This document shows positions 21,952-32,298 of a DNA stretch of 49,454 nt, piece after piece; positions within the stretch are counted from its first letter, which is position 1, and every line of letters begins with the position of its first letter. The notes under the pieces are model-generated. The model made no database searches. It worked only from the letters and a program-made list of their open reading frames with translations, and was not told the DNA's origin. Location of the stretch: positions 1-49,454 of the forward strand of contig JAMYHX010000320.1 in assembly GCA_025529335.1 (NCBI GenBank), in the 5' to 3' direction. This DNA comes from Rhizopus sp. PT2906. Lineage: Eukaryota; Mucoromycota; Mucoromycetes; Mucorales; Rhizopodaceae. The translations under genes and the position numbers were made by a program.

Positions 21952-24731
21952 TTATTGAAAATAAAAACCAGAACCACAATTAATGCATCTCGAACAGCCT
22001 TTTAAAATCGTGTCTGTGAATGTGTTGTCTTTGGCAATCAGACTTTTAGCACCACAGGTTAAACATTTACGTGCCTTTGTTTCAAGTAGGACTCGTTTTG
22101 TGATACTACAGAGCTCCCAGAGATGTCCTGCATTGCATTGTGCTAGAGAACTATTTCCAATCGCGTTCACTGCTTCACTACACACTGGGCATTTTTCTCT
22201 TGGCTTCAGGGTATATTCAGCGCTGGATTGTAAATTAAAACAAGTAGCGTATTCTAACTCTTGTTCAAGATCGAGAAAAGAAAAGCTCTTTTGCAATCTT
22301 GTGTATACTTGTGAAGCAGTCTGTATGAGTTGTTCATCACGAAGCGCAAGTGCCAAATCGGATAGTATTAGTAGTTCAGTCACATCTTGTTCACTAAGGT
22401 TGCTAAATTCATCGTCTGATAAGCGTAAGGCAAGGTCAAGAGTGTGAGAGAGATAGTGCAGCTGAATGATATGCTTTGCCTTTCTGCAAGTATCTTCAAA
22501 GGCTGAAGTTGCTTGAAGCAAGTTATAATGCTAAAGTATATTTTTTAGTTTTTAAAAACTACTGGATCTGTGTGTCCTTGATCACCTTTAACTTAATCTC
22601 AGCATTTATAACAATTCTAGCAGCTATCGTACTTGGTGAGCTAAAAAGAGCTCTCGTAAGATCTTTAGCACTAGAATTGGCAAGTCAGTATTGTCTTCCA
22701 TCTCTTTCTTTTTTACTCGTACTCTAATTCTGGTCTCTGCTGCAAAAGGCTGTCAAGTTTGATGACCCACATCTTAAAGTCACTCATATCATCTTCATTG
22801 AGCAAATACTCTAATGTTTCATGAATAATAGCTTGCACGGGATAAGTGAAAACTAATGATATACCAGGTTAGAGATATATAGCTGCAAATATCATACGTT
22901 ACTAAAGTCAGGGTTATAAGCATATCTATCTAGGTCATCACAAGCATCATCCACACCAATACCACGTTCTTTTTGGAGAATGAATGCTATAGTTGAATCT
23001 TCTTCGGATTCCGGTCTATAATGAACATCCACCGTGGGCTTCATACTAGTATATGTGTGGATCAGATATCATTCCTTTGTTACTTTTTTCTTTATCTTAC
23101 GTGCAGTAGATTGCTGTAATGATCTTATTTCGCCCGTCTGATGCTCCCCAGAGATAAGGAATAGCATCCGATGCGCCAAGAATGTCTTCTTCCTCAATCT
23201 TTATCTGTTCTTCCATCCACTGCTGTTTATATTTTTGTATCAGTTTCTGATTGAGCTTGTAAGTCTGCTCTTCATCCTTTTTTACTCTTCCATCCTCTGT
23301 CATGGTTAAATAAATTCCTTCACCTTCAAATGTATAGCATCTAAACGTGTTTTGATTGATCCAACTGCCTGCTGATAATCCTGCACCAGAGTGACACAGT
23401 GTATATGGCTCCCAACCATCGTTCACAACATTCCCTTCGTCTGTCACCTGAACGCGCATCATGTATACTGTCACGCCTTTGCAAACAGCAATATTGAAAT
23501 AGGATAAATCATCCATCTGTATAAAAATATGCGTTTAGAATTAGATCAACCAATAACACATAGTTAGCTACTTACCACGTCATCATATACTTTCAACAAG
23601 GTAGGGATAGTTATATCATTTTCAAACCAACGCTCTGAAACTTTCATCTGCACATTTTCAATGGATTGTTTGTCCCCCTTGCTAAGGTTCACTTGAACCG
23701 TGGATAGAGCTACAGTTCCATTAGTAGAACTAGAAGCTAAAAGCGCCACATCTATAGTCAAAGCGAGTTAAATCCCTCCCTTTGTCATTGAATGTGTATC
23801 TCATTACATGTAGTCTCGTTAATCTTTTTCCATGCACTCCAACCCACTAGATTCACAAAGGACGTGTGTGGCGACACTTCGGCTGCGTACTGCATACCAT
23901 GATCTAACGATTGCGTCCAAATACTGATACTGCCTGCCTTATGTGACAGAGCCAATAAGGCAAACTTACTATCTAATGTGTTACCCAATAGTAACTTTGA
24001 CCAGCTTGCATCTGTACCTCGTGAGTTACTCATATCCATTTTAAAAACAAATACTTACAAAGTGTGTGATATGACGGATGTGTTCCTTTCTCTTCAATGA
24101 CACTGGTGATATCCGAGTACTATATCAATTGAGAAACTGCTACGTTCAATATTTTACATAAACTAACCAGTTGCCAATCACTGTTTAATGGATTCTTTGT
24201 GGAGTTTTGATAGGTCAATACTCTATGCTTGGTTGTGACAACAGTCAAAAGACAGCTATATTAAAAAAATTATAGAGACATATGTATATATGCATAATTC
24301 AAATATGTTACCTCTGTGAAGGCGACATTCCAGAAGGAGACCATGTAGCACAGCGAAATCCTTCTTCATTAAAATATGATGTTTCAATCTCTTCTGGAGT
24401 AACTGGCAAAAATAAAATCAATTACAGATCTATGCAAGATTGTGATCTTTTTCTTTACATGGTTCAGTTCCCACATCTTTATCTGAAGGAAATGGCGGTA
24501 AAGTCAAACCGGCATGAGCATAATTTTCATATTTTGAAGATACTCCTGTTAGAACAGGTGTCTTTACAGTGTCAAATTACGTGTATAAAACGAGGAGGGG
24601 GGGGAATCGCGTTTTACCACAATATGAACTCCATTATCTAAACAAACAGATAATTGTCCATTATCATTCCAATGAATACAATCTGTAAAATAAGGTCTAG
24701 TCTTTAAAGAGATTCCTGGCTGTGTCTCCAT
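21952..24731 (-). CDS. TFIIIC 90-kDa-type subunit (WD40 plus zinc finger)
   Basis: A subunit of the RNA polymerase III factor TFIIIC, which binds internal promoters of tRNA genes. Twelve exons join in phase to 731 aa: 24618-24731, 24459-24561, 24312-24402, 24168-24255, 24059-24119, 23808-24011, 23576-23751, 23101-23516, 22903-23045, 22717-22852, 22586-22670, 21952-22530. The N-terminus (METQPGISLKTRPYFTDCIH) leads into a WD40-like propeller (CATWSPSGM; ALLALSHKAGSISIWTQSLD). The C-terminus holds a zinc-binding domain with CPVC, CNAGHLWELC, CLTCGAKS and CSRCINCGSGFYF, matching the TFIIIC zinc-finger family (human GTF3C4 and yeast relatives). It is 98 bp downstream of a same-strand membrane-protein gene. 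Confidence 0.87.
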
Positions 24732-24828
24732 TGAATAAACAACTCAAAAAGAAAAAGATATATAAAAAGAGGTGTGTTTATAGTGAATTATTTTTTTTTT
24801 TTACTAGTTCATTAAAAGAGTAAAGGTG

Positions 24829-25627
24829 TTAAAAGATGGGTTTTTCATCGTATTCATGCAGTTGAGCAGCCCAAAAGGGACTATCTTTTTCATTTTTTTC
24901 ATGACGAACGTGTGCATAGAGTGGAATGGTGACAAAGTCAATGGAAGAATACCTGTTAAACTGATGACTTGAGAGCGCATTATATCTGTCATCAAATTCA
25001 ATGACAATAGACTTCATATATTCAGTATTTTTGTCCCTTATTTTGTTGTCTGTTTATACTTACATAATGAGGCTTCAATCCAGTTCCGGCATGGATATAC
25101 ATTTGCTTAGTAACATCATTTAAGTCTGAGCCGTTCTTATTAAATCGGTAGTTGATGCCTCTAATGTTTTCTGTTGCATTAATACGGTTGCATACATCAA
25201 CGACGGACCTTTCAAACTATACAATATCAATAAAAGCGTACATATAACAACCTATACTTACTCTTTCGCGCATCACCCTGTGTCTCCATATGAAAAGAAG
25301 GGTCGTAAGCACCATAAAAAAGGGCAAGGTGATAAGCTCCGAAGAAAATCTGTAATGGCTCCATAAGATATAATCAATCACAAGAGCAGACATCCAAAGA
25401 ACAACAATAGCAGTAATCCAAACATTTTTGCTGCCTGGTGGAGGATGCTTGGCGACTGTCTGATTGAGTAAACGAAAAGAAGAGTTGAAATCTGCAACAG
25501 AAAGCTAATATATGGGATGAATAATAATGAATTCATATTGGGTTGTCACACTCACATATCCTTGGAGTTCAAAAGTGTATTGATCATCAAACTTTTTGTT
25601 TACAAAAGAAAAGCGAACTGATTTCAT
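24829..25627 (-). CDS. Two-pass membrane protein of unknown function, 216 aa
   Basis: Exons 25556-25627, 25262-25504, 25064-25216 and 24829-25011 join in phase to 216 aa. The N-terminal 45 residues are soluble. Two hydrophobic helices follow at about residues 47-68 (VWITAIVVLWMSALVIDYIL) and 76-97 (ELITLPFFMVLTTLLFIW), ended by a basic WRHRVMRER. The C-terminal ~110 residues are soluble (INYRFNKNGSDLNDVTKQ and IVIEFDDRYNALSS). The hairpin-plus-soluble-tail layout resembles Spo7/CNEP1R1-type adaptors or other ER hairpin proteins, but I see no specific signature. I do not recognise the family. Confidence 0.8.
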
Positions 25628-26201
25628 AGTAAATAAATGAATGTAATGGGGGGGAGGGAACTATTAGCTTGATGTAAGAGGGATGGTTGTACTATTTGCA
25701 TATGATCATAGCCTACCTATAATAATGTAAAGAAAAAGAAAAAGAGTGTAAAGGCTATATGTTTTCTATAGAGAGACAGATAGAGAGAGAGATACTAAAC
25801 ATAAGGAGACAAGATACCTAAAAAAGTTAGGAGATACACGATGGATAGACAAAGGAGCTATTGTGTGTATATACATTGTTTTGAATAAAAGCGACTTCTA
25901 TTCTCCCCTTTCATAAACACACATCATTAGAATAACTATTGTAACAACACCTCGATCTCCTTCTTTCTCAACACATACATAAACCTGTGATATGCAATTC
26001 AACAATCCATTGTTTAATCGTCTATTCATGCACTTTTGTGGCAACTGCAAGGGGGTAAAAGATAATAAAAAGTGGTGTTTACAACTACTAATTTGGTAAA
26101 CTATATCTCGGTTGCTTAACGTTTAATGAAAGAGGGGTCGATGTTTTCTTTCTATATTTTTATTATTCTTCTTGCTATTTACATTGCCTTTTTTTTTGTC
26201 C
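25628..26201. other. Intergenic spacer
   Basis: 570 bp with a GAGA-rich stretch near 25780 and no supported gene. It contains the promoter of the membrane-protein gene on its left side and the 3' end of COA6 on its right. Confidence 0.5.
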
Positions 26202-26548
26202 TTATTTTCGTCCAGATTGCTCTTCTGAAAATTTCAAGTATTCCTTCTGTCTCATATCTAACACACGACGCTTATTAAAATACTCGACCTAAATAGAACC
26301 CATATTAGCTTAATGTTGTAATTCAGTATTGCATCTTGTTTTTGTTTTTTTTTTACCCAACTGGCCATGCAACCTTCTTCATAGTTTTTCTTTAATTCCA
26401 AACATTCAGGGGCCTTCTCAGGTGTTTTCTCAACAGTTGCAGGGTCTCTTATGTTACACCTATCTAAGCACTGGAAGTATTGATCACGTAAAAACCAGCA
26501 TCGTTTTCTTTCCTCGCGACTTGGGGGTTTAGAGCCTGATTCAACCAT
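26202..26548 (-). CDS. COA6: Cytochrome c oxidase assembly factor COA6
   Basis: A mitochondrial intermembrane-space protein that helps copper delivery to COX2. Exons 26357-26548 and 26202-26288 join in phase to 92 aa. It has the family's CHCH pattern: C17-x9-C27 (KRCWFLRDQYFQC) and C49-x10-C60 (ECLELKKNYEEGC), then MASWVEYFNKRRVLDMRQKE, a very conserved stretch. The start is taken as the ATG at 26548, after an acceptor-like T run and TTCTTAG; an in-frame ATG further upstream only translates that T run. Confidence 0.93.
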
Positions 26549-27756
26549 TTCTAAGAAAAAAAAAAAAAAGACAAAATTATCAGTCAACGCTCTTAAATCT
26601 GTATTTGAAAAATAAAAATCACTATATACAGCTGCAATGGTATTTCAACATAAGAACGAATGTGTCATAATGAAGATATTGTCTATGTCAATAGTTCAAT
26701 ACTTTAATAGAGAGGAGAAATCATATTTAAGAAAAAAGAGATTAACGCGATGAAAAACTGACTTGACTGATAAAGCTCTACAGCTTACACACTGTCCTTG
26801 TATCTATACAACGCCTTCTGCAAGCATGTCACCAGAATATATTGACTTGATAAATCACTGTAGGTTTTCCCGTGATCATATATTGCAAAGAATGGGATAT
26901 TCCCTTACTGTATTGATTCCCGATAATGGTATAGTTCCTTAGCCCCTCACTCACTTTTGGTGAACTTGTGGAAAGAAGAGAGACACGGTTCGTTCAAAGA
27001 CAGCCCATTTGGTGTCATGTGTATACAACAAGAAAGTAACGATATGATCATCTAATGCATTGAAGAGAGAGAGAGAGAGCTAGCTTAGAAACTATACTCA
27101 GGTTGTGCTTGAGGAGAAGCCCCTATACGACTTTTCCTGTCCTTGATATTAACAAGCAGCTTCATGATCTCTTACGTGCTTTGAGTGTAAGGCTGGTAAA
27201 AGAGGATGTCAAATTCCTTAAAGAAGATTCTGCTTCCAGGGGAGCCTATCCAAATTAAATAAAGCATAAAACTTTGAGTTAATATACTTTAATTGACCTT
27301 TAAATGATATATCCCTCAAGATGAACAAACAGTATTTATCATTGGCTGGGACGATTAAAGAAGGAGGGGTTGGAAAGGGATAACAGTAGCAAAGGGAGGA
27401 TGAAGAATAGCTTCTTTTACTTGAAGGATATTGCTTAAATAATTTAATGAAATTGTGACACGAGTGGCAAGTGTATGTCTTTTGATAGCTGTTGGCACAT
27501 AGTTGATTATGATATCTAAATACCCTTTTTTTAATAAGGATTCCTTCATTTCTAAAACATGTGTTAAGGGTAAGGAAAAAAAATGAACAGGTATGAAACT
27601 AAAGCATGAGGGGTAAGGAAAACACTAGCTTTACTGAAATCGTTAGCATAAAGAATGCAGCCTTTTCTTTTTTTTTTAATAACTCCTTAAAGAAAATACC
27701 TGCAATATGTAAGATCAAGTATATATTTATTAATACAATAAAATCAAGCGTTTGTG
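26549..27756. other. Intergenic region with one small open frame
   Basis: 1.2 kb. A minus-strand frame at 27355-27549 (64 aa, MKESLLKKGYLDIIINYVPT...) has protein-like composition but no domain, and could be an exon remnant. A GA repeat lies near 27065. Nothing else is supported. Confidence 0.5.
27355..27549 (-). CDS. Hypothetical 64-aa ORF
   Basis: Single frame from ATG 27549 to 27355, with a basic, aliphatic composition (GYLDIIINYVPTAIKRHTLA). No homology recognised. It may be a chance frame or a remnant exon. Confidence 0.2.
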   Translation of the reverse strand: MKESLLKKGYLDIIINYVPTAIKRHTLATRVTISLNYLSNILQVKEAILHPPFATVIPFQPLLL

Positions 27757-29305
27757 TTACTTTTCATTAGGTATATGTTGTTGAGATAAAGGTGAAGGTC
27801 TATGTGTGTGGTAGTTGGATTGAGTGATTTCGCTGTCATACACATTCTCTTCTTCATCCCTTGGTGTTTGAGTTTCGTGATCGTCCTGTTCTTGACCACG
27901 ACTTACCCACTTTTTCAAGAGTTCGACTTCAATGTTTCCGAGAATCAGCTGTTCGACATGATAAAGTAAAAGTGGGGTTGAGAGCACACCGACTGTACCT
28001 GGATCTCCGTTGGAATACAAAACGTTGATCAGTGGTACGCCCATAGCTACTGTTTTGGTTGCTCCACAGTACTACAAATACATATTTAGACGATGCCCAA
28101 TAATTGAGAATAAACTTACCATAATAGCAACTGTGTCTTCACGTGAATATCTTAATCGTTTGACCCAATTGGGTGTATTGATAAATCTCGGTAGTGGCAA
28201 TCTTCCGAGGACTAAGCAAAGTAAAGAGAAGAGTATGTAGAATCCTGCGTTCATAATAGCAACCGCAGCAATATCTTTAGGTTTAACTGCGTTAAATGAT
28301 CCAGAATAAACAGCGTCAGAAAAGACAGACCAAACCATGGTAAGAAGCATAAAACTGCTAACATCCGATAAGCGAAACTTAGCTTTATATTTAGCCACTT
28401 GTTCCGTAAAGAACCACTGAAAAATTTGGCCTACTACAAGTGGAGCCAGGACTGTAAGGCCTAATTGCTTTAAAACCGATATAAAGTCTACTGTTCCCGC
28501 TGCTTCTGTTGTACTTTCATTCTCTGGTGTGGCGGCAATCAAAGGATCTTGAAAGAGCGATACAAGGGCAGGGGACACAAAGATACCCAAGACGTTACCA
28601 AGTGCAGCATTCATTAAAGCTATGAAAAAGATAAACAAATGATCATCACAAGTCTAGTTTAAAAAATATACCAGAGGCTTCGTTTCCTTTTGCATTTTTA
28701 GTCATGACAACATTCGAGGATACAGTCGTTGGTGTACTTGCAGCAATGACGACACCCACAAGTAGTAAAGAGCTAATGTCCATATGTAATTTGAAGAATA
28801 ATAGTACAAGGCCAAATACAAAAAACGGGATGACAATTAGATTGACAATCTGAATTAATAAATGTAGTCGGATACGTAGAATAGTCTGCGCTAATATTTT
28901 TGTACGAAGAGATAAGCCAGAGATCAGAAAGATGACGATGACAGCGCCTATTTAAAAAAGAGTTAGCATGTGCGATATGTGAAAAACGGACGCTTGTACA
29001 TTACCCCATTTGATCGTCCACTCTGCTCTAATGTAGCCGCCTTTCCTAGCTACATTCGGAAACTCTATAGCAAGGACAATAGCAACAAGTAGACCAAGTA
29101 AAAACCAGTATTTTACAAACAGAGCCCAGGCAACTCTTCTGATAGACCTTAGCATATCTTTAAAACTTTTCTTTTTTACACTTTCGGCAGCAATGGTCAT
29201 TGACTTTTCTGAATAAACAGACGGTGTGATTTGCTTTCGATCGGCGTTCTGTATTGTAACTGCACTGGAAAAGGAAGCATTACTTTTTAATTTTGATTCA
29301 TTCAT
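27757..29305 (-). CDS. SLC10A7/Rch1-type putative carrier (bile acid:sodium symporter superfamily)
   Basis: Exons 29005-29305, 28672-28947, 28120-28619 and 27757-28071 join in phase to 463 aa with about ten hydrophobic helices. Signatures of the SBF-like branch are VIVIFLISGLSLRTKIL, VVIAASTPTTVSSNVVMTKN, GNEASALMNAALGNVLGIFV and YCGATKTVAMGVPLINVLYS. In yeasts and Candida the homologue Rch1 sits in the plasma membrane and restrains calcium uptake; human SLC10A7 affects calcium and Golgi glycosylation. The tail (last ~75 residues) is acidic and hydrophilic. The start is set at 29305 (MNESKLKS) because the in-frame upstream ATG at 29374 precedes or overlaps a TATAAAAG box at 29362-29369. Confidence 0.92.
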
Positions 29306-29361
29306 AATTAATTTAAATAAGCCAAGGAAGAGAGAAGGAGAAGAAGAAGAAGGGAACATGG

Positions 29362-29369
29362 CTTTTATA
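29362..29369 (-). promoter_or_regulatory. TATA box of the SLC10A7-type gene
   Basis: TATAAAAG on the minus strand, 57 bp upstream of the chosen ATG at 29305. This placement makes the more upstream ATG at 29374 unlikely to be used. Confidence 0.4.
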
Positions 29370-31065
29370 GGCATTTTCTATCTCTTTTGTTTATTTTATA
29401 CATAAATAAATAAAAAAAGAGAAAACCTGGAAAAAATTAAAGCAGAAATCTGCAGCACATCTTATTCAGTTGCTGGGGAGGAAGAATAAGGGGGAAAGTA
29501 AGATATATACATCATAAGGTACATGAATTTAGTAATACCTTTGTAAGAAAAAAGCAAAGGGGGGATATATATAATGTGAATCATAAGGAGTTTACCAATG
29601 TGTATGATTTGTCTAAATGTTAGTAGAAATACATGTGTGCGCGTGTCTAATGTTAAATAAAAAAGCATAATTGATAAAAGCCATTTATTAAATTATTTGT
29701 TTTCCCTATCTTTTATTGATCCTTTTTGGGCAAAAAGAAAGGGAGGGGGAGGAAGAGAGAGGGGGAATCGAACAGGGGACATGATGGCAAATAAAGTTAG
29801 TAAGAGAATATATAAAATTTGTTACCATAAGATTTATTTTATTTGCAACAAGGACATACATAAATGGAATGTTCTCTGTTATTTCAATAAGTTTATGCAT
29901 ATTGAATATATGATCTTCGCTTTGTTGATCTGCATACAATTTGATTTATTTATAGTGCAGATCGACTTTGTCTCGGATAAGCAGATATATTTTGTTGTTC
30001 AGATGTGGCAATTTTACTTTTTTAGGATATACATATGCGCCAAGATTATACAGTCGCGCATAGTAGGCAGATTCAAAAACACGAACGGTAGTAGTCACTC
30101 TATTGTGACAATGTCTATGCTTCCGATATTGAAAATACAACAGAAATAATAAAAACTTACTGATAGCTTTCCCTATATGCAACCTATTTAAAATTATTTT
30201 ATACTCACACATGTATCTCCCCTTTGTGCCTTTCTTTCTTTGAGTAAATTCATTCCTACATGGACATTAGCGACTACGTCATTCACAGTAAAGTAATTCG
30301 ACATTGCTCAAATTGCACACTTTTTGTTTGGGAGATTATTGTCTTTTTTTTTTTTAAAAGAGTCAGAATGATTAAAAAGAATGTCCGGCACCGTTCAAAA
30401 ATTATAGAAAAAGCACATCATGTTACTATTATTTAATCTCCTTAGCAGACATATTTATATCCTTTTGAAGAAAGAGGATTGAAATAAAGGAACAAGCATA
30501 AACAGCAACTGAGAAATACGCCAATGTGCGCAGGTACCTAAGTTCTGGACCAGGGCTCATGCTTTGCTAACGAATCAGTGCTATGTTTAACACTGTCAAG
30601 CAACATTTTCAGATGTACTACGCGCACACACAAGGAACGCTCTCGTTGTAAAAACATCAACCTAAAGTTGACAGATGCATCTTTTGAATGGGTTCATTCA
30701 ACAGGATCCTTTTTTCTCTTTCACACACACAGCTGGCATCAATGTTGTCATTCCATATATTAAATAAGGTTTATAAAAGTTATTCAAAAAAGATTCTATT
30801 TACTTTGAAAACACTGTTTCTTGATGAAAACCCCTGTAAGGAAAACGTCAAACGGATTCCTACATACCCCACTTTATATTTATCGGCTATGTCATGATCC
30901 CCCCCTTTTTTTTGTTCTAAACAGACATTTTATAAAATGCAGCTGTGATTTCTAAAGTAGACGACATGCATCTTTGCTTTAATAAATGCAGCGTGCACAG
31001 TCCAGAATAACTTTCTTGCATATAGGTCCTAACACTGTCCCTATAAAGGCGTCTGATGATTTCAG

Positions 31066-31395
31066 TTGAAAGCTGGGTTAACAAGTGAAATTGCATTTCA
31101 CAATGAAAGAAAACTTAAACAAGTGAGTAAGGTTCAGCCACCATCATTGATGAATTTGGAAGCTGAACTGATATGCAGTGAAGCTCAAGTTTTGAAAAAG
31201 ACGATTCACCATTTCTTTCGTGTTCAAAGCTACCAACACCGTCAAACTAGCGTCTATCATAGACCTTCAAGGGTCGCACAAAGGAAAACAATTTTTGAAA
31301 ACGGGGTCCAAGATCGAATACATGACAGAAAATATCTTTCTTATAGTGTGAATCTAATGAACACTGCTATTTCCAACACACCCCGCCTGTGTTGA
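31066..31395 (+). CDS. Unassigned 109-aa ORF
   Basis: Open from 31066 to the TGA at 31393-31395. The composition is charged, basic and glutamine-rich, not biased by a homopolymer (FHNERKLKQVSKVQPPSL; KKTIHHFFRVQSYQHRQTSV). It may be a fragment of a transposase or a decayed gene. No start context, intron partner or domain supports it as active. Confidence 0.25.
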   Translation: MKAGLTSEIAFHNERKLKQVSKVQPPSLMNLEAELICSEAQVLKKTIHHFFRVQSYQHRQTSVYHRPSRVAQRKTIFENGVQDRIHDRKYLSYSVNLMNTAISNTPRLC

Positions 31396-31919
31396 TACAG
31401 ATGGGTTCATAGTGAATAAAACCTTTACATCACATAATAATAGGATCAGCTTTTCATTTTTGGAAATGCAGTGTCTTTACAGCATAATGCATATCGATTA
31501 CAAATCGTCATGGAAGTTTATGTGACATGGCTGCATAACTCCTATACGAGCCATTTGCAAATAGACCACAAATCTTGTTTACTTTGAATGGGCGTAAATC
31601 CAAGTATGAGTAAAAAGAGTATTACGTGCTCTACTATAAACTATTCCCTTTTTGTAACATGACGCAAGTCTGGAAAGAAGCACGATCATAATTGACTAAC
31701 CATAAAGATTTCATCATTAACAACTATTCAGCTAAATATATTGTTTGATATTGCTTTTGAAGCACTCTCTTTTAAAAGGTGCACTCATTAGAGGGGAGGG
31801 GAGAGTCATTGGTAGCTATTTGAAATTGGATAACTACTATCTTTCAGTAGACACTGCAATGCATCTCACATTGTCAATTATTAGTAGCGCAGATAAATAT
31901 TTGTCGTACGGATAATATT

Positions 31920-32070
31920 GATAAGCAGACCGTGCTAATTTACAGATGCATACAACGAGAGATATAAACCCAGTAAAGAAAAGGAAGATAAGCAAAAAAG
32001 TGAATGTTGGTATTATCAGAAGCTATTGAATACTGGTGTAACGACTATAGAGGAATGAAATACTGATAAG
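31920..32070 (+). promoter_or_regulatory. GATAAG cluster upstream of glutamate dehydrogenase
   Basis: Three exact GATAAG hexamers at 31920-31925, 31987-31992 and 32065-32070, with a reverse GATAAC at 32094-32099 and a TTATCAG at about 32013. GATA factors (Gln3/AreA/Nit2 type) use HGATAR sites at nitrogen-catabolic genes, and GDH2 is a known target in yeast. A pyrimidine-rich leader (32200-32280) precedes the ATG. Regulation is inferred. Confidence 0.45.
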
Positions 32071-32298
32071 CCATATAGAGAAACGTTATCGCACTTTCCC
32101 CTTTAAATTAAAATTGTTCTCACGTCTCAGCCAATGAGATTTTAATCCTAGACATACTCTTGCCCATTTTACTCCTGCATAAACCAACCAGTTTCATACA
32201 AAAATCCATCTTTATCATATTTACATTTCTCTTTATCTTTCTATTTCCTTTTTTTTCCCTTTTTCTTTCTTTTTTTCAAATAATCTCAATCTATCAGA

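Larger units (their letters stand above)
29375..32298. other. 3-kb intergenic region
   Basis: No conserved gene. It contains overlapping chance frames on both strands at 29697-30212, a coding-like frame at 31066-31395, and the GDH2 promoter with GATAAG sites at its right end. Confidence 0.6.

Noticed and set aside
26549..26587. Upstream start for COA6 at 26587
   Set aside because: The extra residues only translate a T run that looks like an intron end (TTCTTAG just before the ATG region).
29306..29374. Longer N-terminus for the SLC10A7-type protein from the ATG at 29374
   Set aside because: This stretch holds a TATAAAAG element at 29362-29369 and encodes a Ser/Pro-rich leader not typical of the family.
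29755..29785. tRNA-like B-box (reverse of AATCGAACAGGGGAC)
   Set aside because: The flanking bases cannot form a T-arm or acceptor stem. A similar phrase near 7484 also fails. No tRNA or rRNA gene was found.
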